DNA of 64,000 bases from JAVBLU01 sp031553225 (GTDB taxonomy: Bacteria > Bacillota > Clostridia > Christensenellales > UBA1750), in NCBI GenBank assembly GCA_031553225.1, contig JAVBLU010000020.1, positions 157,626 through 221,625 on the forward strand. The letters are read 5' to 3'. The translations under genes and the position numbers were made by a program. The notes beneath the pieces were generated by a model that saw nothing but the letters and a program-made list of their open reading frames with translations, was not told the origin of the DNA and searched no databases. Shown here piece after piece: positions 1 through 8,190 of the stretch; position 1 is the stretch's first letter, and every line of letters begins with the position of its first letter.

Positions 1-1399
1 CGCCCGCGTACTCCTCGATGAGCTCCTCCACCTGCGACTGGGGCGGCTCGGCGTATGCGCGCTCATCGCGCACGGGCTGCGTGCGGCCGGTATTGCGCGC
101 AAAGTCGGGCGTACGCTCCACGGGGCGCTGCTGCTGGGCGTAGCCGTCGCGCGCGGGCAGGCGAACGTCCGCGCGGTTATCGTCGCGCGGGTAGAGCGTC
201 TCATCGCGCGGGATGCGCGTGGGCGTGGGCGCATAGTTGGGGGTCGGAGCAGGCGCATAGCCGCCGGACGAGCGGGCGGGCGCGGGTGCGCCGCGGGATG
301 AGCGGCCGGCGGATGTATCGATGATGGGCACCCACTCCTCGCGCTGGGGCACGGGAGGCGGGGCGGGCGCAGGAGCGGGCGCGGGCGCGGCCACCTCGTC
401 CTTCTTGGCGACGGTCTCCACGCCGCCGCGCGATACGGTGACGTGGCCGTCGGCGAAGCCGGTTGCAATCACCGTAATGTGCACCTCGTCGCCCATGCTG
501 TCGTCGATGCTGGCGCCAAAGATGGTGTTGCAGTCCTCGTCGCAGGAGGCCATGATGAAGTTGGCCGCTTCGCCCACATCCATCATGTTCAGGCCCGGTC
601 CGCCGGAGATATTGAAGAGCAGCGCGCGCGCGCCCTCGATGGTGGTCTCCAGAAGCGGGGAGGCGATGGCCTGCTTGGCGGCGTCCATGGTGGCTGAATC
701 GCCGCGGCCGTGGCCGATGCCCATGTGGGCCATGCCGCGCGACTCCATCACGGTGCGCACGTCGGCAAAGTCCACGTTCACAAGGCCGGGCACGGTAATC
801 AGATCGGAAATGCCCTGAATGCCCTGACGGAGCACGTCGTCCGCGATGCGGAAGGCATCCACCATGGAGGTCTTTCGGTCCACCACGTGCAGCAGGCGAT
901 CGTTGGGCACGACCACAAGCGTATCCACGCGGGCCTTCAGGTCGTTGATGCCTTTCTCGGCGTTCAGGGCGCGCGTGCGGCCCTCAAACTGGAAGGGCTT
1001 GGAGACGACGCCGATGACCAAAATGCCCAGATCACGCGCCACTTCGGCCACGATGGGCGCTGCGCCGGTGCCCGTTCCGCCGCCCATTCCTGCGGTAACA
1101 AACACCAGGTCCGCGCCCTTGAGCACGCCGGCGATGTCCTCGCGGCTTTCTTCGGCAGCCTTGTTGCCCACTTCCGGCCGGGCACCCGCGCCCAGACCCT
1201 TGGTGAGCTTCTCGCCGATTTGCAGCTTGATGTTCGCCTTGGACAGCACCAGCGCCTGCCGATCCGTGTTGATGGCGATGAAGTCCACGCCGCGCAGGCC
1301 GTACTCCACCATGCGGTTAACGGCATTGTTGCCTGCGCCGCCCACGCCCACGACCTTGATCTGTGCGCCCTGGTTTTGGTCCATATCCAGTTCCAGCAC
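1..1399 (-). CDS. ftsZ: Cell division GTPase FtsZ (3' end beyond window)
   Basis: Tubulin-like GTPase that polymerises into the cytokinetic Z-ring at mid-cell. The product starts with a short tail and then VVGVGGAGNNAVNRM. The tubulin signature GGGTGTGAAP is present, as are NTDRQAL and the FNISGGPGLN segment of the C-terminal half. After about residue 325 it becomes a low-complexity linker rich in Ala, Pro and Arg, and the frame is still open at base 1, so the conserved C-terminal peptide that binds FtsA lies outside the window. The start is a GTG at 1399, chosen because GGAGG sits 7 nt upstream and no better in-frame start precedes the GTPase domain. It follows ftsA on the same strand with an 89-nt gap, the usual ftsAZ order. 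Confidence 0.97.
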   Translation of the reverse strand, partial: MLELDMDQNQGAQIKVVGVGGAGNNAVNRMVEYGLRGVDFIAINTDRQALVLSKANIKLQIGEKLTKGLGAGARPEVGNKAAEESREDIAGVLKGADLVFVTAGMGGGTGTGAAPIVAEVARDLGILVIGVVSKPFQFEGRTRALNAEKGINDLKARVDTLVVVPNDRLLHVVDRKTSMVDAFRIADDVLRQGIQGISDLITVPGLVNVDFADVRTVMESRGMAHMGIGHGRGDSATMDAAKQAIASPLLETTIEGARALLFNISGGPGLNMMDVGEAANFIMASCDEDCNTIFGASIDDSMGDEVHITVIATGFADGHVTVSRGGVETVAKKDEVAAPAPAPAPAPPPVPQREEWVPIIDTSAGRSSRGAPAPARSSGGYAPAPTPNYAPTPTRIPRDETLYPRDDNRADVRLPARDGYAQQQRPVERTPDFARNTGRTQPVRDERAYAEPPQSQVEELIEEYAG

Positions 1400-1488
1400 T
1401 GTCCATCCTCCTTACAGCGTCGGGAAGCCTATTTGATGCCGGCTCGCCAGCCGGCCGCGAAAACCGCTAAAGACGATAGGGTTGCCTG

Positions 1489-2685
1489 CTACTGCGTGCG
1501 GGTAAAAAAATCGCGCAGAAAGGAAACGGCGCGTGCGATGGGGGAGGCGCTGTCCTCCTGCGCCTGCGCGATGGATTCAAAGCACAAATCCATCAGCCCG
1601 AGCGAAGAGGTGTACATAGGGCTGTTCAGCTTGGTGGCGCGGGGCAGAGGCGCCTTGATGGAGCGGTTGACGGCCGTGGAGAGGTACTCGCGCATGCCGC
1701 GCACAGGCGCAAGGCCGCCGCCCGTCATGTAGATGCTCGCGCGGGCAGGCAGGTTGACGGACGGATCGCTGAGCACTTCCTGCACCATGTCCGCCATTTC
1801 GTCCACGCGGGGGATCACAATGTCCATAATCTGCGCGCGGGGAAAATTGATTGTCTCGCCCGAATCGTTGACGATGTCCAATGTGCCCTGCATGTAGCCC
1901 GGCCCGAATACAAGCTTGCGTTTTACCTGCTCGGCGATGTCCATGGTTAGCTCCAGGCCGTATGCCAGGTCGGCGGTAATGTGGCCGCCGCCGATGGGGA
2001 GAACCTCGTGGTAGATAAAGGCGTCGCCCTCCACCACCATCACCTCGGTGGTCAGATACCCAACGTCCAGAAGCACGGCGGTCTTATCGCGCTCCTCGGG
2101 CGGCAGAAGCATAAGCGCCTCGCCCAGAGAGGAGCTGAGGAAACCGCGCACCTCCAGCTGCAGATCCTGCAGCCGCTCGCCGATGTCGGACATAAACTGC
2201 GTGTCCGCGGCGATAAAGGCGGCCATACAGCGCAGCATGGTGCCTTTCAGGCCGATGGGCTCCATGGTGCGGCGTTCGTCCACGGCAAACCAAGCGGGGC
2301 TACGGTGGATGACCTCGCCGCCCGTGGGCACCGAGCACGCCATGGCCGAGGCCATCAGCTGGTCCACGTCGTCGGCGGAAATGCGGCGGTGCACATTCTT
2401 TAAATCCACGGAGACCTCGTTGAGGACCACGCGGATGAACTCGCCCGGGATGCCGACAAACAGATCGGTAATCTTGCGGTGAGAGGCGTTCTCCGCATCC
2501 TGAATGCTGCGGCGAATGGCGGCCTCCAACTGGTCGGGGTTGTTCCAGCGTCCGCCCATAAAGCCGTCGTAGGGCACGATGCCCGAGCCAAGGATGTCGC
2601 ACGGAACGCCGCTGCCGCCCTCACCGATCAGCGTTACGATCTTGGAGGTGCCAAAGTCAATGGCAGCGGCCGTTTGTTTCATCAT
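1489..2685 (-). CDS. ftsA: FtsA-like actin-family cell division protein
   Basis: Actin-like ATPase that tethers FtsZ filaments to the membrane. The 398-residue product begins with the phosphate-1 motif DFGTSKIVTLIG. It contains the SHS2-type insert region (VSVDLKNVHRRISADDVD), the phosphate-2 segment LLDVGYLTTEV, and the adenosine-binding MTGGGLAPVRG. It ends in a short amphipathic stretch, VSFLRDFFTRTQ, as expected for the membrane-targeting helix. GGAGG lies 7 nt before the ATG at 2685; a second ATG follows directly. The sequence is divergent from textbook FtsA, but its position directly upstream of ftsZ supports the assignment. Confidence 0.9.
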   Translation of the reverse strand: MMKQTAAAIDFGTSKIVTLIGEGGSGVPCDILGSGIVPYDGFMGGRWNNPDQLEAAIRRSIQDAENASHRKITDLFVGIPGEFIRVVLNEVSVDLKNVHRRISADDVDQLMASAMACSVPTGGEVIHRSPAWFAVDERRTMEPIGLKGTMLRCMAAFIAADTQFMSDIGERLQDLQLEVRGFLSSSLGEALMLLPPEERDKTAVLLDVGYLTTEVMVVEGDAFIYHEVLPIGGGHITADLAYGLELTMDIAEQVKRKLVFGPGYMQGTLDIVNDSGETINFPRAQIMDIVIPRVDEMADMVQEVLSDPSVNLPARASIYMTGGGLAPVRGMREYLSTAVNRSIKAPLPRATKLNSPMYTSSLGLMDLCFESIAQAQEDSASPIARAVSFLRDFFTRTQ

Positions 2686-2741
2686 GGCTGAACCTCCATT
2701 TTAGAATGGGAACGCAAAGCGGCGATGGCCTTCAATGAGAC

Positions 2742-2770
2742 ATTATAACCCGAATTGGGCGACATGAAAA
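2742..2770 (-). promoter_or_regulatory. Sigma-A-type promoter for ftsAZ
   Basis: On the minus strand a -35 of TTTTCA (2765-2770) is separated by 17 nt from a perfect -10, TATAAT (2742-2747). It sits in the 116-nt gap between the carbonic anhydrase gene and ftsA, so ftsAZ can be transcribed independently of the scf operon. Confidence 0.6.
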
Positions 2771-2801
2771 GCGTTCCTCCGATAAAATGACATGATTCTG
2801 G

Positions 2802-3305
2802 CTATTCTGCATAGCTTTGCATCAAATGGAGGTATTCGGCAACGCCGCGGCGGATCATTTCGCGCTCTTCAGGGCGCAAATCGCGCACCACTTTGGCGGG
2901 CGTACCCATAACCACCTTGCCGGAGGGAACGCGCATGCCGGGCGGAACAAGAGAGCCCGCGCCCACGATGGCGTCGCCTTCCACCACCGCGCCGTCCAGC
3001 ACGATGGCGCCCATGCCGATGAGGGAAAAATTCCCTACCGTGCAGGAGTGAAGGACTGCGCCATGACCGAGCGTCACGTCATTTCCCAGGGTTAGCGGCA
3101 TGTCGTGCGAGGTGTGCAGCAGGCACCCGTCCTGAACGGACGTGCGCGCGCCGACAACGATGGGGGCGATGTCTCCGCGCAGCACCGCGCCTGGCCAAAC
3201 GCTCGCCTCCTCGCCCAGCGTCACGTCTCCGATCAGCGTAGCGCGCTCATGCACGTAGGCGGAGCGGGCAATCTTTGGACAAACCGATTCATAGTTCTGT
3301 ATCAA
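2802..3305 (-). CDS. Gamma-class carbonic anhydrase / hexapeptide-repeat protein
   Basis: Left-handed beta-helix protein of 167 residues. It has many hexapeptide repeats (for example ATLIGDV, ASVWPGA, TSVQDGC) and the three zinc-ligand His positions of gamma-carbonic anhydrases (LLHTSHD, then GHGAVLHS). It probably hydrates CO2 to bicarbonate in the cytoplasm, although many YrdA/PaaY-type relatives have no proven activity. The start is a TTG at 3305, preceded by AAGGAG with a 9-nt spacer; this gives the usual family N-terminus (MIQNYE...). An upstream ATG would add about 30 residues with no homology and overlap scfB. The 32-nt gap after scfB suggests co-transcription with the SCIFF operon. 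Confidence 0.9.
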   Translation of the reverse strand: MIQNYESVCPKIARSAYVHERATLIGDVTLGEEASVWPGAVLRGDIAPIVVGARTSVQDGCLLHTSHDMPLTLGNDVTLGHGAVLHSCTVGNFSLIGMGAIVLDGAVVEGDAIVGAGSLVPPGMRVPSGKVVMGTPAKVVRDLRPEEREMIRRGVAEYLHLMQSYAE

Positions 3306-3337
3306 CGCTGCATTCTCCTTCCATAATATACAATTCT

Positions 3338-4678
3338 TCAGTCGCACGCCGAGAGGGCAATGGCGCATTCCAGGCGTTTTTTCTCCATGGCGCACTCAAG
3401 GGGATACGGCGTGAGCAGTTCGCCGCTGAAGGCCTGAGCGTTGGCGGCGCATCCGCCCGAGCAATGCAGGCGCGCCCAGCACGAAGCGCAGGCGGGTTTG
3501 GCGAATACGTGGCAGGCGGCAAAGCGCGCGATGAGCGCTTCGTCCAGCACGCCGTTTGACACATGCCCCAGGCGGAAACCTTCCCGGCCCACGAACTGAT
3601 GACACGGAAACACGTCGCCTTCAGGCGTTACCGCGATATATTCATGCCCGGCCCCGCATCCGCTCAGACGTTTTTTGATGCAGGGTCCATTTTCCAGATC
3701 GATCATGAAGTGAAAAAACGTGGCCGGCCGGCCTTCCTTGCGCCGCTGAAGAAGGGCGCTCGCCAGGATTTCGTACTGCGCAAGGATGTCCGGCAGATGC
3801 TCCTCGTGCAAGGACAGAGGCGAGGCGGCGGGAAGCACGACCGGTTCCACGGAGATCTGCGTGAATCCCTCGTCGTGCAGGTGCAGCACGTCGGAGGCAA
3901 AGTCGAGGTTCCTGCGCGTAAACGTGCCGCGCACGTACCACGATTTGCCGCCTCGTCCCTCCACCAATTGCTTGAAGAGAGGGAGGACGGCATCGTAGCT
4001 GCCCAGCCCGCCGGCCGTGGGGCGCATGGCGTCGTGCACCTCGCGGCGGCCGTCGATGGAGAGCACCACGTTGTCCATCTCCTCGTTCAAAAAGCGGATG
4101 ATGGGCTGCGTGAGGTGCGTGCCGTTCGTGGTGAGGGTGAAGCTTACGCGCTTGCCGTTTTCCTGTTCACGGCGGCGAGCGAAGGCCACAAGGCGCTGGA
4201 CGACATCGAAGTTGAGCAGCGGCTCGCCGCCGAAAAAATCCACCTCAAGAGCCTCGCGGCCGCCCGAGCGCGCGTACAGAAGTTCCAGCGCGGCAACGCC
4301 CGTCTCGTAGGGCATCAGGCCGCGCGGGCCGTGAAACCCGCCCGTTCCGGCAAAGCAGTAGCGGCAGCGCAGGTCGCAGTCGTGCGCGACGTGCAGACAC
4401 ATCGCCTTCAGCGGGCCGCCGGCCTCGGGCGCGAAGCCGCTGTAATCGTGGCTGGTGAACAGTGCGCCCTGGGTCGTTAATGCCTCGATCTCCGCCAGGA
4501 TGTCGCGCGCGTCTTGCCCGCCGTAAGCGCGGGCAAGCGTCTGCTCCGCCTGCGCGGGCGACGCGCCCCCTTGCAGAAGGGTGAGCGCGTCAAAGGAGAG
4601 CTCATCCAGCAGATGGACGGCCCCTGAATCGGTGTCCAGCGCGAAACGGCGTTTCAGGGCCGTGAAGAGGTGCAGCAT
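3338..4678 (-). CDS. scfB: SCIFF-peptide radical SAM maturase (thioether-forming)
   Basis: Cytoplasmic radical SAM/SPASM enzyme of 446 residues that installs Cys-to-Thr thioether cross-links in the SCIFF precursor. Residues 1-85 form a peptide-binding (RRE-like) domain. The radical SAM cluster motif is C101-x3-C105-x2-C108 (CDLRCRYCF), followed by DFFGGEPLLNF. The C-terminal SPASM region carries the auxiliary-cluster cysteines (CGAGHE, FPCHQF, CASCWARLHCSGGC). The precursor gene scfA lies 84 nt upstream on the same strand, which fixes the identity within the large SPASM family. A long hairpin between the two genes may lower maturase expression relative to the peptide. Confidence 0.95.
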   Translation of the reverse strand: MLHLFTALKRRFALDTDSGAVHLLDELSFDALTLLQGGASPAQAEQTLARAYGGQDARDILAEIEALTTQGALFTSHDYSGFAPEAGGPLKAMCLHVAHDCDLRCRYCFAGTGGFHGPRGLMPYETGVAALELLYARSGGREALEVDFFGGEPLLNFDVVQRLVAFARRREQENGKRVSFTLTTNGTHLTQPIIRFLNEEMDNVVLSIDGRREVHDAMRPTAGGLGSYDAVLPLFKQLVEGRGGKSWYVRGTFTRRNLDFASDVLHLHDEGFTQISVEPVVLPAASPLSLHEEHLPDILAQYEILASALLQRRKEGRPATFFHFMIDLENGPCIKKRLSGCGAGHEYIAVTPEGDVFPCHQFVGREGFRLGHVSNGVLDEALIARFAACHVFAKPACASCWARLHCSGGCAANAQAFSGELLTPYPLECAMEKKRLECAIALSACD

Positions 4679-4698
4679 TCAATCGTCCTTATCATCTT

Positions 4699-4758
4699 CC
4701 GCGAGAACGCGAAAAAAGCGGTGCATGTCCGCTTTTTTCAGCCTCGTTCTCTTGGCGG
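4699..4758 (-). terminator. Intercistronic hairpin/attenuator between scfA and scfB
   Basis: The core stem AAAAAAGCGG / CCGCTTTTTT (4712-4721 with 4729-4738) has a 7-nt loop. It is extended by an outer GAGAACG/CGTTCTC pairing (4703-4709 with 4745-4751) and a further CCGC/GCGG pairing. On the minus strand the right arm ends in six U residues, so it resembles a leaky intrinsic terminator lying after the peptide gene and before the maturase gene. Confidence 0.7.
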
Positions 4759-4762
4759 AAGG

Positions 4763-4909
4763 TTATTTCTTTTCGTTTTTGCAGCTTTGGTTGGCCACCG
4801 TGCAGCTCGTCTTGCAGGCGCTCTGGCAGGAGGCCTGGCAGTTGCCACAGCCGGCATGCGCGGCGGTCTTGCTGATGCAGGGCTTTTGCACAGTGAGGAT
4901 ATGCTTCAT
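4763..4909 (-). CDS. scfA: SCIFF ribosomally synthesised peptide precursor (six-cysteines-in-forty-five)
   Basis: A 48-residue ORF read directly from the minus strand. It begins MKHILTVQKPCISK and has seven cysteines at positions 11, 21, 24, 28, 32, 36 and 43. The block CQASCQSACKTSCTVANQSC is the nearly invariant core of the SCIFF family, which is almost universal in Clostridia and is the substrate of ScfB. The ATG at 4909 has GGAG about 10 nt upstream, and the stop is TAA. It leads the scfA-scfB-carbonic anhydrase unit and has its own promoter. The biological role of the mature peptide is not established. Confidence 0.96.
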   Translation of the reverse strand: MKHILTVQKPCISKTAAHAGCGNCQASCQSACKTSCTVANQSCKNEKK

Positions 4910-4957
4910 AACGTTCTGTCTCCTTCAACATCGCGCAGCGCGCGCAGCTTTCGGAAC

Positions 4958-4987
4958 ATTATAACCGATTGCGCCCGCACATGGCAA
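4958..4987 (-). promoter_or_regulatory. scfA promoter
   Basis: Minus-strand -35 TTGCCA (4982-4987), an 18-nt spacer, then a perfect -10 TATAAT (4958-4963). It overlaps the divergent GH127 promoter, so polymerases cannot occupy both at once. Confidence 0.7.
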
Positions 4988-4997
4988 GCACTATAAT
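4969..4997 (+). promoter_or_regulatory. GH127 gene promoter (divergent, overlapping)
   Basis: Plus-strand -35 TTGCGC (4969-4974), a 17-nt spacer, then a perfect -10 TATAAT (4992-4997). The predicted start of transcription, near 5003-5005, falls on the ribosome binding site AGGAGG, giving an unusually short 5' leader of about 14 nt. Confidence 0.6.
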
Positions 4998-5017
4998 GAC
5001 TGTAGGAGGCGATTTCC

Positions 5018-6898
5018 ATGAAAAGCTGGCAAATGCCGCCGCTTGCGGCCGTATCCGTGTCCGACGGGCTGATGGCTGAGAAGCAGGCCCTCGTGCGTGA
5101 CGTGGTGGTACCCTACCAGTGGGAAGCCCTCAACGACCGAGTGCCGGGCGCGCTGCCCAGCGGCGCGGTGTCTAACTTCTACAAGGCGGCCGGCCTGCTG
5201 CCCGGCGAACATATCGGATTTGTGTTTCAGGACAGCGACGTGGGCAAGTGGATGGAGGCGGTCGGCTACCTTCTGGCCGTTCGGCGCGACGAGAGGCTGG
5301 AGCGTCTGGTGGACGACATCGCCCGGGTGATGGCGAAGGCGCAGCAGCCGGACGGCTACCTGAACACATACTTCATCATGAAAGCGCCGGACAAGAAATG
5401 GTCGAACTTGCAGGACCAGCACGAGCTGTACACGGCAGGCCACTTGTTGGAGGGAGCGATCGCCTACTATGAGGCCACGGGCAAGCGCGTCGCGCTTGAC
5501 GTGATGATCCGCTTCGCGGACCTGATTGTTAAAAAGTTTGGCCCTGGCCCAGGGCAGGCGCGCGGCGTGCCCGGACACGAGGAGATTGAGCTTGCGCTGG
5601 TGAAACTGTATCGCGTTACGGGCGAGCGCAAGTATCTCGATCTGGCGGCGTTTTTCATCAATGAGCGCGGCGCGAAGCCGAACTACTTCGATGTCGAGCG
5701 CGAGAAGCGCGACCCGGGCGGCAAACCCTGGTATTTTAGGGAGGGATTCCCCAACCACGAGTACAACCAAAGCCATCTGCCCGTTCGGCGGCAGAAGGAT
5801 GCGGTGGGCCACAGCGTGCGCGCCATGTACCTGTACTGCGGTATGGCCGACGTGGCGGCCGAGACGGGGGACGAAGAGCTTCTGGCCGCTTGCAGCACGC
5901 TGTTTGACAGCGTGGCCGAGCGCCAGATGTACATCACGGGCGGTGTCGGGCAGACCAAGCACGGCGAGGCGTTCACCTTTGACGATCATTTGCCCGGCGA
6001 TTACGCTTACACCGAGACCTGCGCCTCCATCGGCCTGTGCCTGTTCGCGCAGCGCATGCTGCTGCTCACCGCAGACGGACGCTACGCGGACGCGTACGAG
6101 CGGGCTCTTTATAACGGCGTGCTCTCTGGCGTTTCTCAGGACGGGCGGCTGTACTTCTATAGCAATCCCCTGGAGGTGTGGCCGCAGAACGTGCGGCGCA
6201 ACATGGACCTGGACCGCATCGACGTGCAGCGCAGGCCCTGGCTTGGCTGCGCTTGCTGCCCGCCAAACCTTGCGCGGTTCATCGCCTCCATGGGGCAGGC
6301 GGTGTACGCCTTGGACGGGCAGGGTCTGGCCGTAAACCAATACGTAGCCGGCCGCCTTGCGACGGATGCCTTGACCGTGCGCATGGACACCGACTACCCG
6401 TGGGACGGCGAGGTGACGCTCACGCTTGAGCGAGGGACCCTGCCCTTTGTGCGTCTGCGCAAGCCCGCCTGGTGCGACAGCCTGAGCGCCTCCGCGCCCT
6501 ATAGCGAGGACGGGCGCGGCTACATCGTCTTTTCCGGGGCGCTTGCGGCGGGGGACAGCCTGCGCGTGGTTTTTGACATGCCGCCCCGCCGCGTATACGC
6601 GCGGCCAAGCGTGCGCGCGTGCAACGGGCGCGTGGCCGTGCAGCGCGGCCCGGTGGTGTACTGCGCCGAGGAGGCGGACAACGGCCCGGGCCTTAACTGC
6701 ATCGTCTTGCCCAAGAACGCTGACCTGCAGGTGAAGGAGCGGCGCATTTATGCCCAGGCGCTGCGTGAGGAGCCGGACGGCCCGCTGTACGGCTTTGCCG
6801 CGCCGCGGACCGCGCCCGCGCAGCTGACGCTCATCCCATATTACAGCTGGGCGAACCGCACGCCCGGCGAGATGCTCGTATGGCTGCGCGAAAAATAA
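5018..6898 (+). CDS. GH127 beta-L-arabinofuranosidase-like glycoside hydrolase
   Basis: 626-residue member of the DUF1680/GH127 family, which in the characterised HypBA1 cleaves beta-L-arabinofuranosyl bonds with an unusual cysteine nucleophile. It has an (alpha/alpha)6 barrel with YTAGHLLEGAIAYYEATGK, TGGVGQTKHGEAF and HLPGDYAYTETCASIG; the last contains the conserved Glu near residue 333. The CACCPPN cluster (Cys 411, 413, 414) matches the zinc-bound cysteines including the nucleophile. No signal peptide is seen, so it should act on imported oligosaccharides. The ATG at 5018 has AGGAGG 8-9 nt upstream. It is a single gene followed by a separately promoted regulator; substrate specificity cannot be read from sequence. 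Confidence 0.92.
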   Translation: MKSWQMPPLAAVSVSDGLMAEKQALVRDVVVPYQWEALNDRVPGALPSGAVSNFYKAAGLLPGEHIGFVFQDSDVGKWMEAVGYLLAVRRDERLERLVDDIARVMAKAQQPDGYLNTYFIMKAPDKKWSNLQDQHELYTAGHLLEGAIAYYEATGKRVALDVMIRFADLIVKKFGPGPGQARGVPGHEEIELALVKLYRVTGERKYLDLAAFFINERGAKPNYFDVEREKRDPGGKPWYFREGFPNHEYNQSHLPVRRQKDAVGHSVRAMYLYCGMADVAAETGDEELLAACSTLFDSVAERQMYITGGVGQTKHGEAFTFDDHLPGDYAYTETCASIGLCLFAQRMLLLTADGRYADAYERALYNGVLSGVSQDGRLYFYSNPLEVWPQNVRRNMDLDRIDVQRRPWLGCACCPPNLARFIASMGQAVYALDGQGLAVNQYVAGRLATDALTVRMDTDYPWDGEVTLTLERGTLPFVRLRKPAWCDSLSASAPYSEDGRGYIVFSGALAAGDSLRVVFDMPPRRVYARPSVRACNGRVAVQRGPVVYCAEEADNGPGLNCIVLPKNADLQVKERRIYAQALREEPDGPLYGFAAPRTAPAQLTLIPYYSWANRTPGEMLVWLREK

Positions 6899-6913
6899 AT
6901 GTGTGCGTGGGGG

Positions 6914-6944
6914 TTGACTCTGACGCTGCGTCAGGGTGTAGTCT
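6914..6944 (+). promoter_or_regulatory. MerR-type promoter with 19-bp spacer and central dyad
   Basis: TTGACT (6914-6919) and TAGTCT (6939-6944) are separated by 19 bp, the over-long spacer that MerR-family activators untwist. The spacer contains the perfect dyad CTGACGC-T-GCGTCAG (6920-6934). It lies directly upstream of the TipA-type gene, which argues for autoregulation. Confidence 0.8.
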
Positions 6945-6965
6945 GGCGCCAGGAGGAAGGCGTGC

Positions 6966-7733
6966 ATGAGGGTTACGGAGGTTTCACGCATCTGCGGCGT
7001 CAGTGAGCGCACGCTGCGCTATTATGACGGCCTGGGGCTTCTATCGCCCACGCGCACCGGCGCAGGCGGATACCGCGCGTATGCGCAGGCAGATCTGGAG
7101 CGTCTGCAACAGATCCTGTTTCTGCGGGAGATGGGCTTTGCGCTCTCGCGCATCACTCAGATCCTGAAGGACCCGGGCTTTGACCGCAGGGCCGCGCTGC
7201 GCGCGCAGGCCGAGCACATGGACCTACAAGCCGCACGCTTTGGGCGCATGGCCGAACTGGCCCGCCGCACGCTCGCTTCACTGGAAGGAGGCGTTCCCAT
7301 GAAGAACGAGGAATTGTTTACCGATTTTGACCTGGCGGCCATGGAGGAACACCAGAACCGCTACGAACAGGAAACCCGCGATCGCTGGGGCGACACGCAG
7401 GCATACCGCGAGTCCAAGCGCCGTACGTCCGCGTACAGTAAGGAGGACTGGGCTGCGGTGAAGGCGGACTCGGAAGCGGCGCAGAACGAGCTGTGCGCCT
7501 GTTTCCACGCAGGGCTGCCCGTGCAGGACGCCCGCGTGAAAAGTGCCGTGGGCGCCTGCCGCGGGGTTATCACAAAGTACTTCTATCCCTGCACGCTGCA
7601 AATTTTTCGCGGTTTGGGCGCAATGTACGTACAGGACGAACGCTTCGCCAAATACTATGAAAAGCTTGCGCCCGGCCTTGCGGCGTACTACAGCCGCGCC
7701 ATTGCCGCGTATTGCGACGAGCAGAGCGAATGA
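6966..7733 (+). CDS. MerR-family regulator with TipAS ligand-binding domain
   Basis: 255-residue transcription activator. Residues 1-70 are a MerR winged helix-turn-helix (RICGVSERTLRYYDGLGLL, then GYRAYAQADLERLQQI), followed by a dimerisation coil. From about residue 110 it has a TipAS-type all-alpha domain, which in Streptomyces TipAL covalently captures thiopeptide antibiotics; the cysteine-containing segment NELCACFHAGL is notable. The ATG at 6966 follows AGGAGGAAGG. The 19-bp-spacer promoter immediately upstream suggests it activates its own gene. No resistance gene adjoins it, so its regulon is unknown. Confidence 0.92.
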   Translation: MRVTEVSRICGVSERTLRYYDGLGLLSPTRTGAGGYRAYAQADLERLQQILFLREMGFALSRITQILKDPGFDRRAALRAQAEHMDLQAARFGRMAELARRTLASLEGGVPMKNEELFTDFDLAAMEEHQNRYEQETRDRWGDTQAYRESKRRTSAYSKEDWAAVKADSEAAQNELCACFHAGLPVQDARVKSAVGACRGVITKYFYPCTLQIFRGLGAMYVQDERFAKYYEKLAPGLAAYYSRAIAAYCDEQSE

Positions 7734-8190
7734 GTCGTTGCACAGCGGATGGCGGACGATTGGCGTCATGTGCGGCGCGCACGAAGCAGCCTTGCCCGGA
7801 CGAGCGTCGTGTTGCCCGCGGGGCGAGGCGGCGCTTCGCAGCCGCACGCCGCTCTTGCGTGCGAGCGCGAAGCCCAGAGAAATCATCGCTGATCAGAGCG
7901 AGAAACCCGCACTGCGCGGGTTTTTCGCTCTGATCAGCGCGCTATGAAAAGCGTTTTTTTGCGCATAATAAAGGTATCGTTTCGCCGCAGTAGATGATTG
8001 TATGCGGTCTCAGAATTTCCCGGTAGTAAGAACGATGAATTGTCGCACAATAGGCTCATGTCGGTGGAATCGGTCGCCGCGATGGGCACAACACCTCGCC
8101 AAGTGGAAACCCTGCAGGCATTTGGCATGCAAACATCGCCGTGGAATGGACACGATAAAACCGGCAACATAAACGGAGGTGCAGTTTTCC
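7734..8190 (+). other. Intergenic region before the SASP gene
   Basis: 457 nt without a credible gene. The first half is GC-rich and holds the strong terminator at 7888-7938. The rest is AT-richer and forms the SASP leader. Sigma-G boxes were sought, since SASP genes are forespore-expressed. GCATG near 8124 and GAATG near 8145 resemble -35 elements, but no well-spaced -10 was found, so none is annotated. GGAGG at 8175-8179 serves the SASP start. Confidence 0.6.
7888..7938. terminator. Bidirectional intrinsic terminator
   Basis: A 23-bp inverted repeat with one mismatch runs from GCTGATCAGAGCGA to its complement around a 5-nt loop. It contains an A-run on one side and TTTTT on the other, so it can stop transcription in either direction. 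It lies about 155 nt after the TipA-type gene. Confidence 0.85.

Noticed and set aside
4991..7012. 673-codon open frame antisense to the GH127 gene
   Set aside because: It mirrors the third-codon-position GC bias of the real gene, shows no domain, and lacks a ribosome site.
8120..8165. Sigma-G promoter for the SASP gene
   Set aside because: GCATG and GAATG resemble -35 boxes, but spacing and -10 sequence do not match the consensus well enough.
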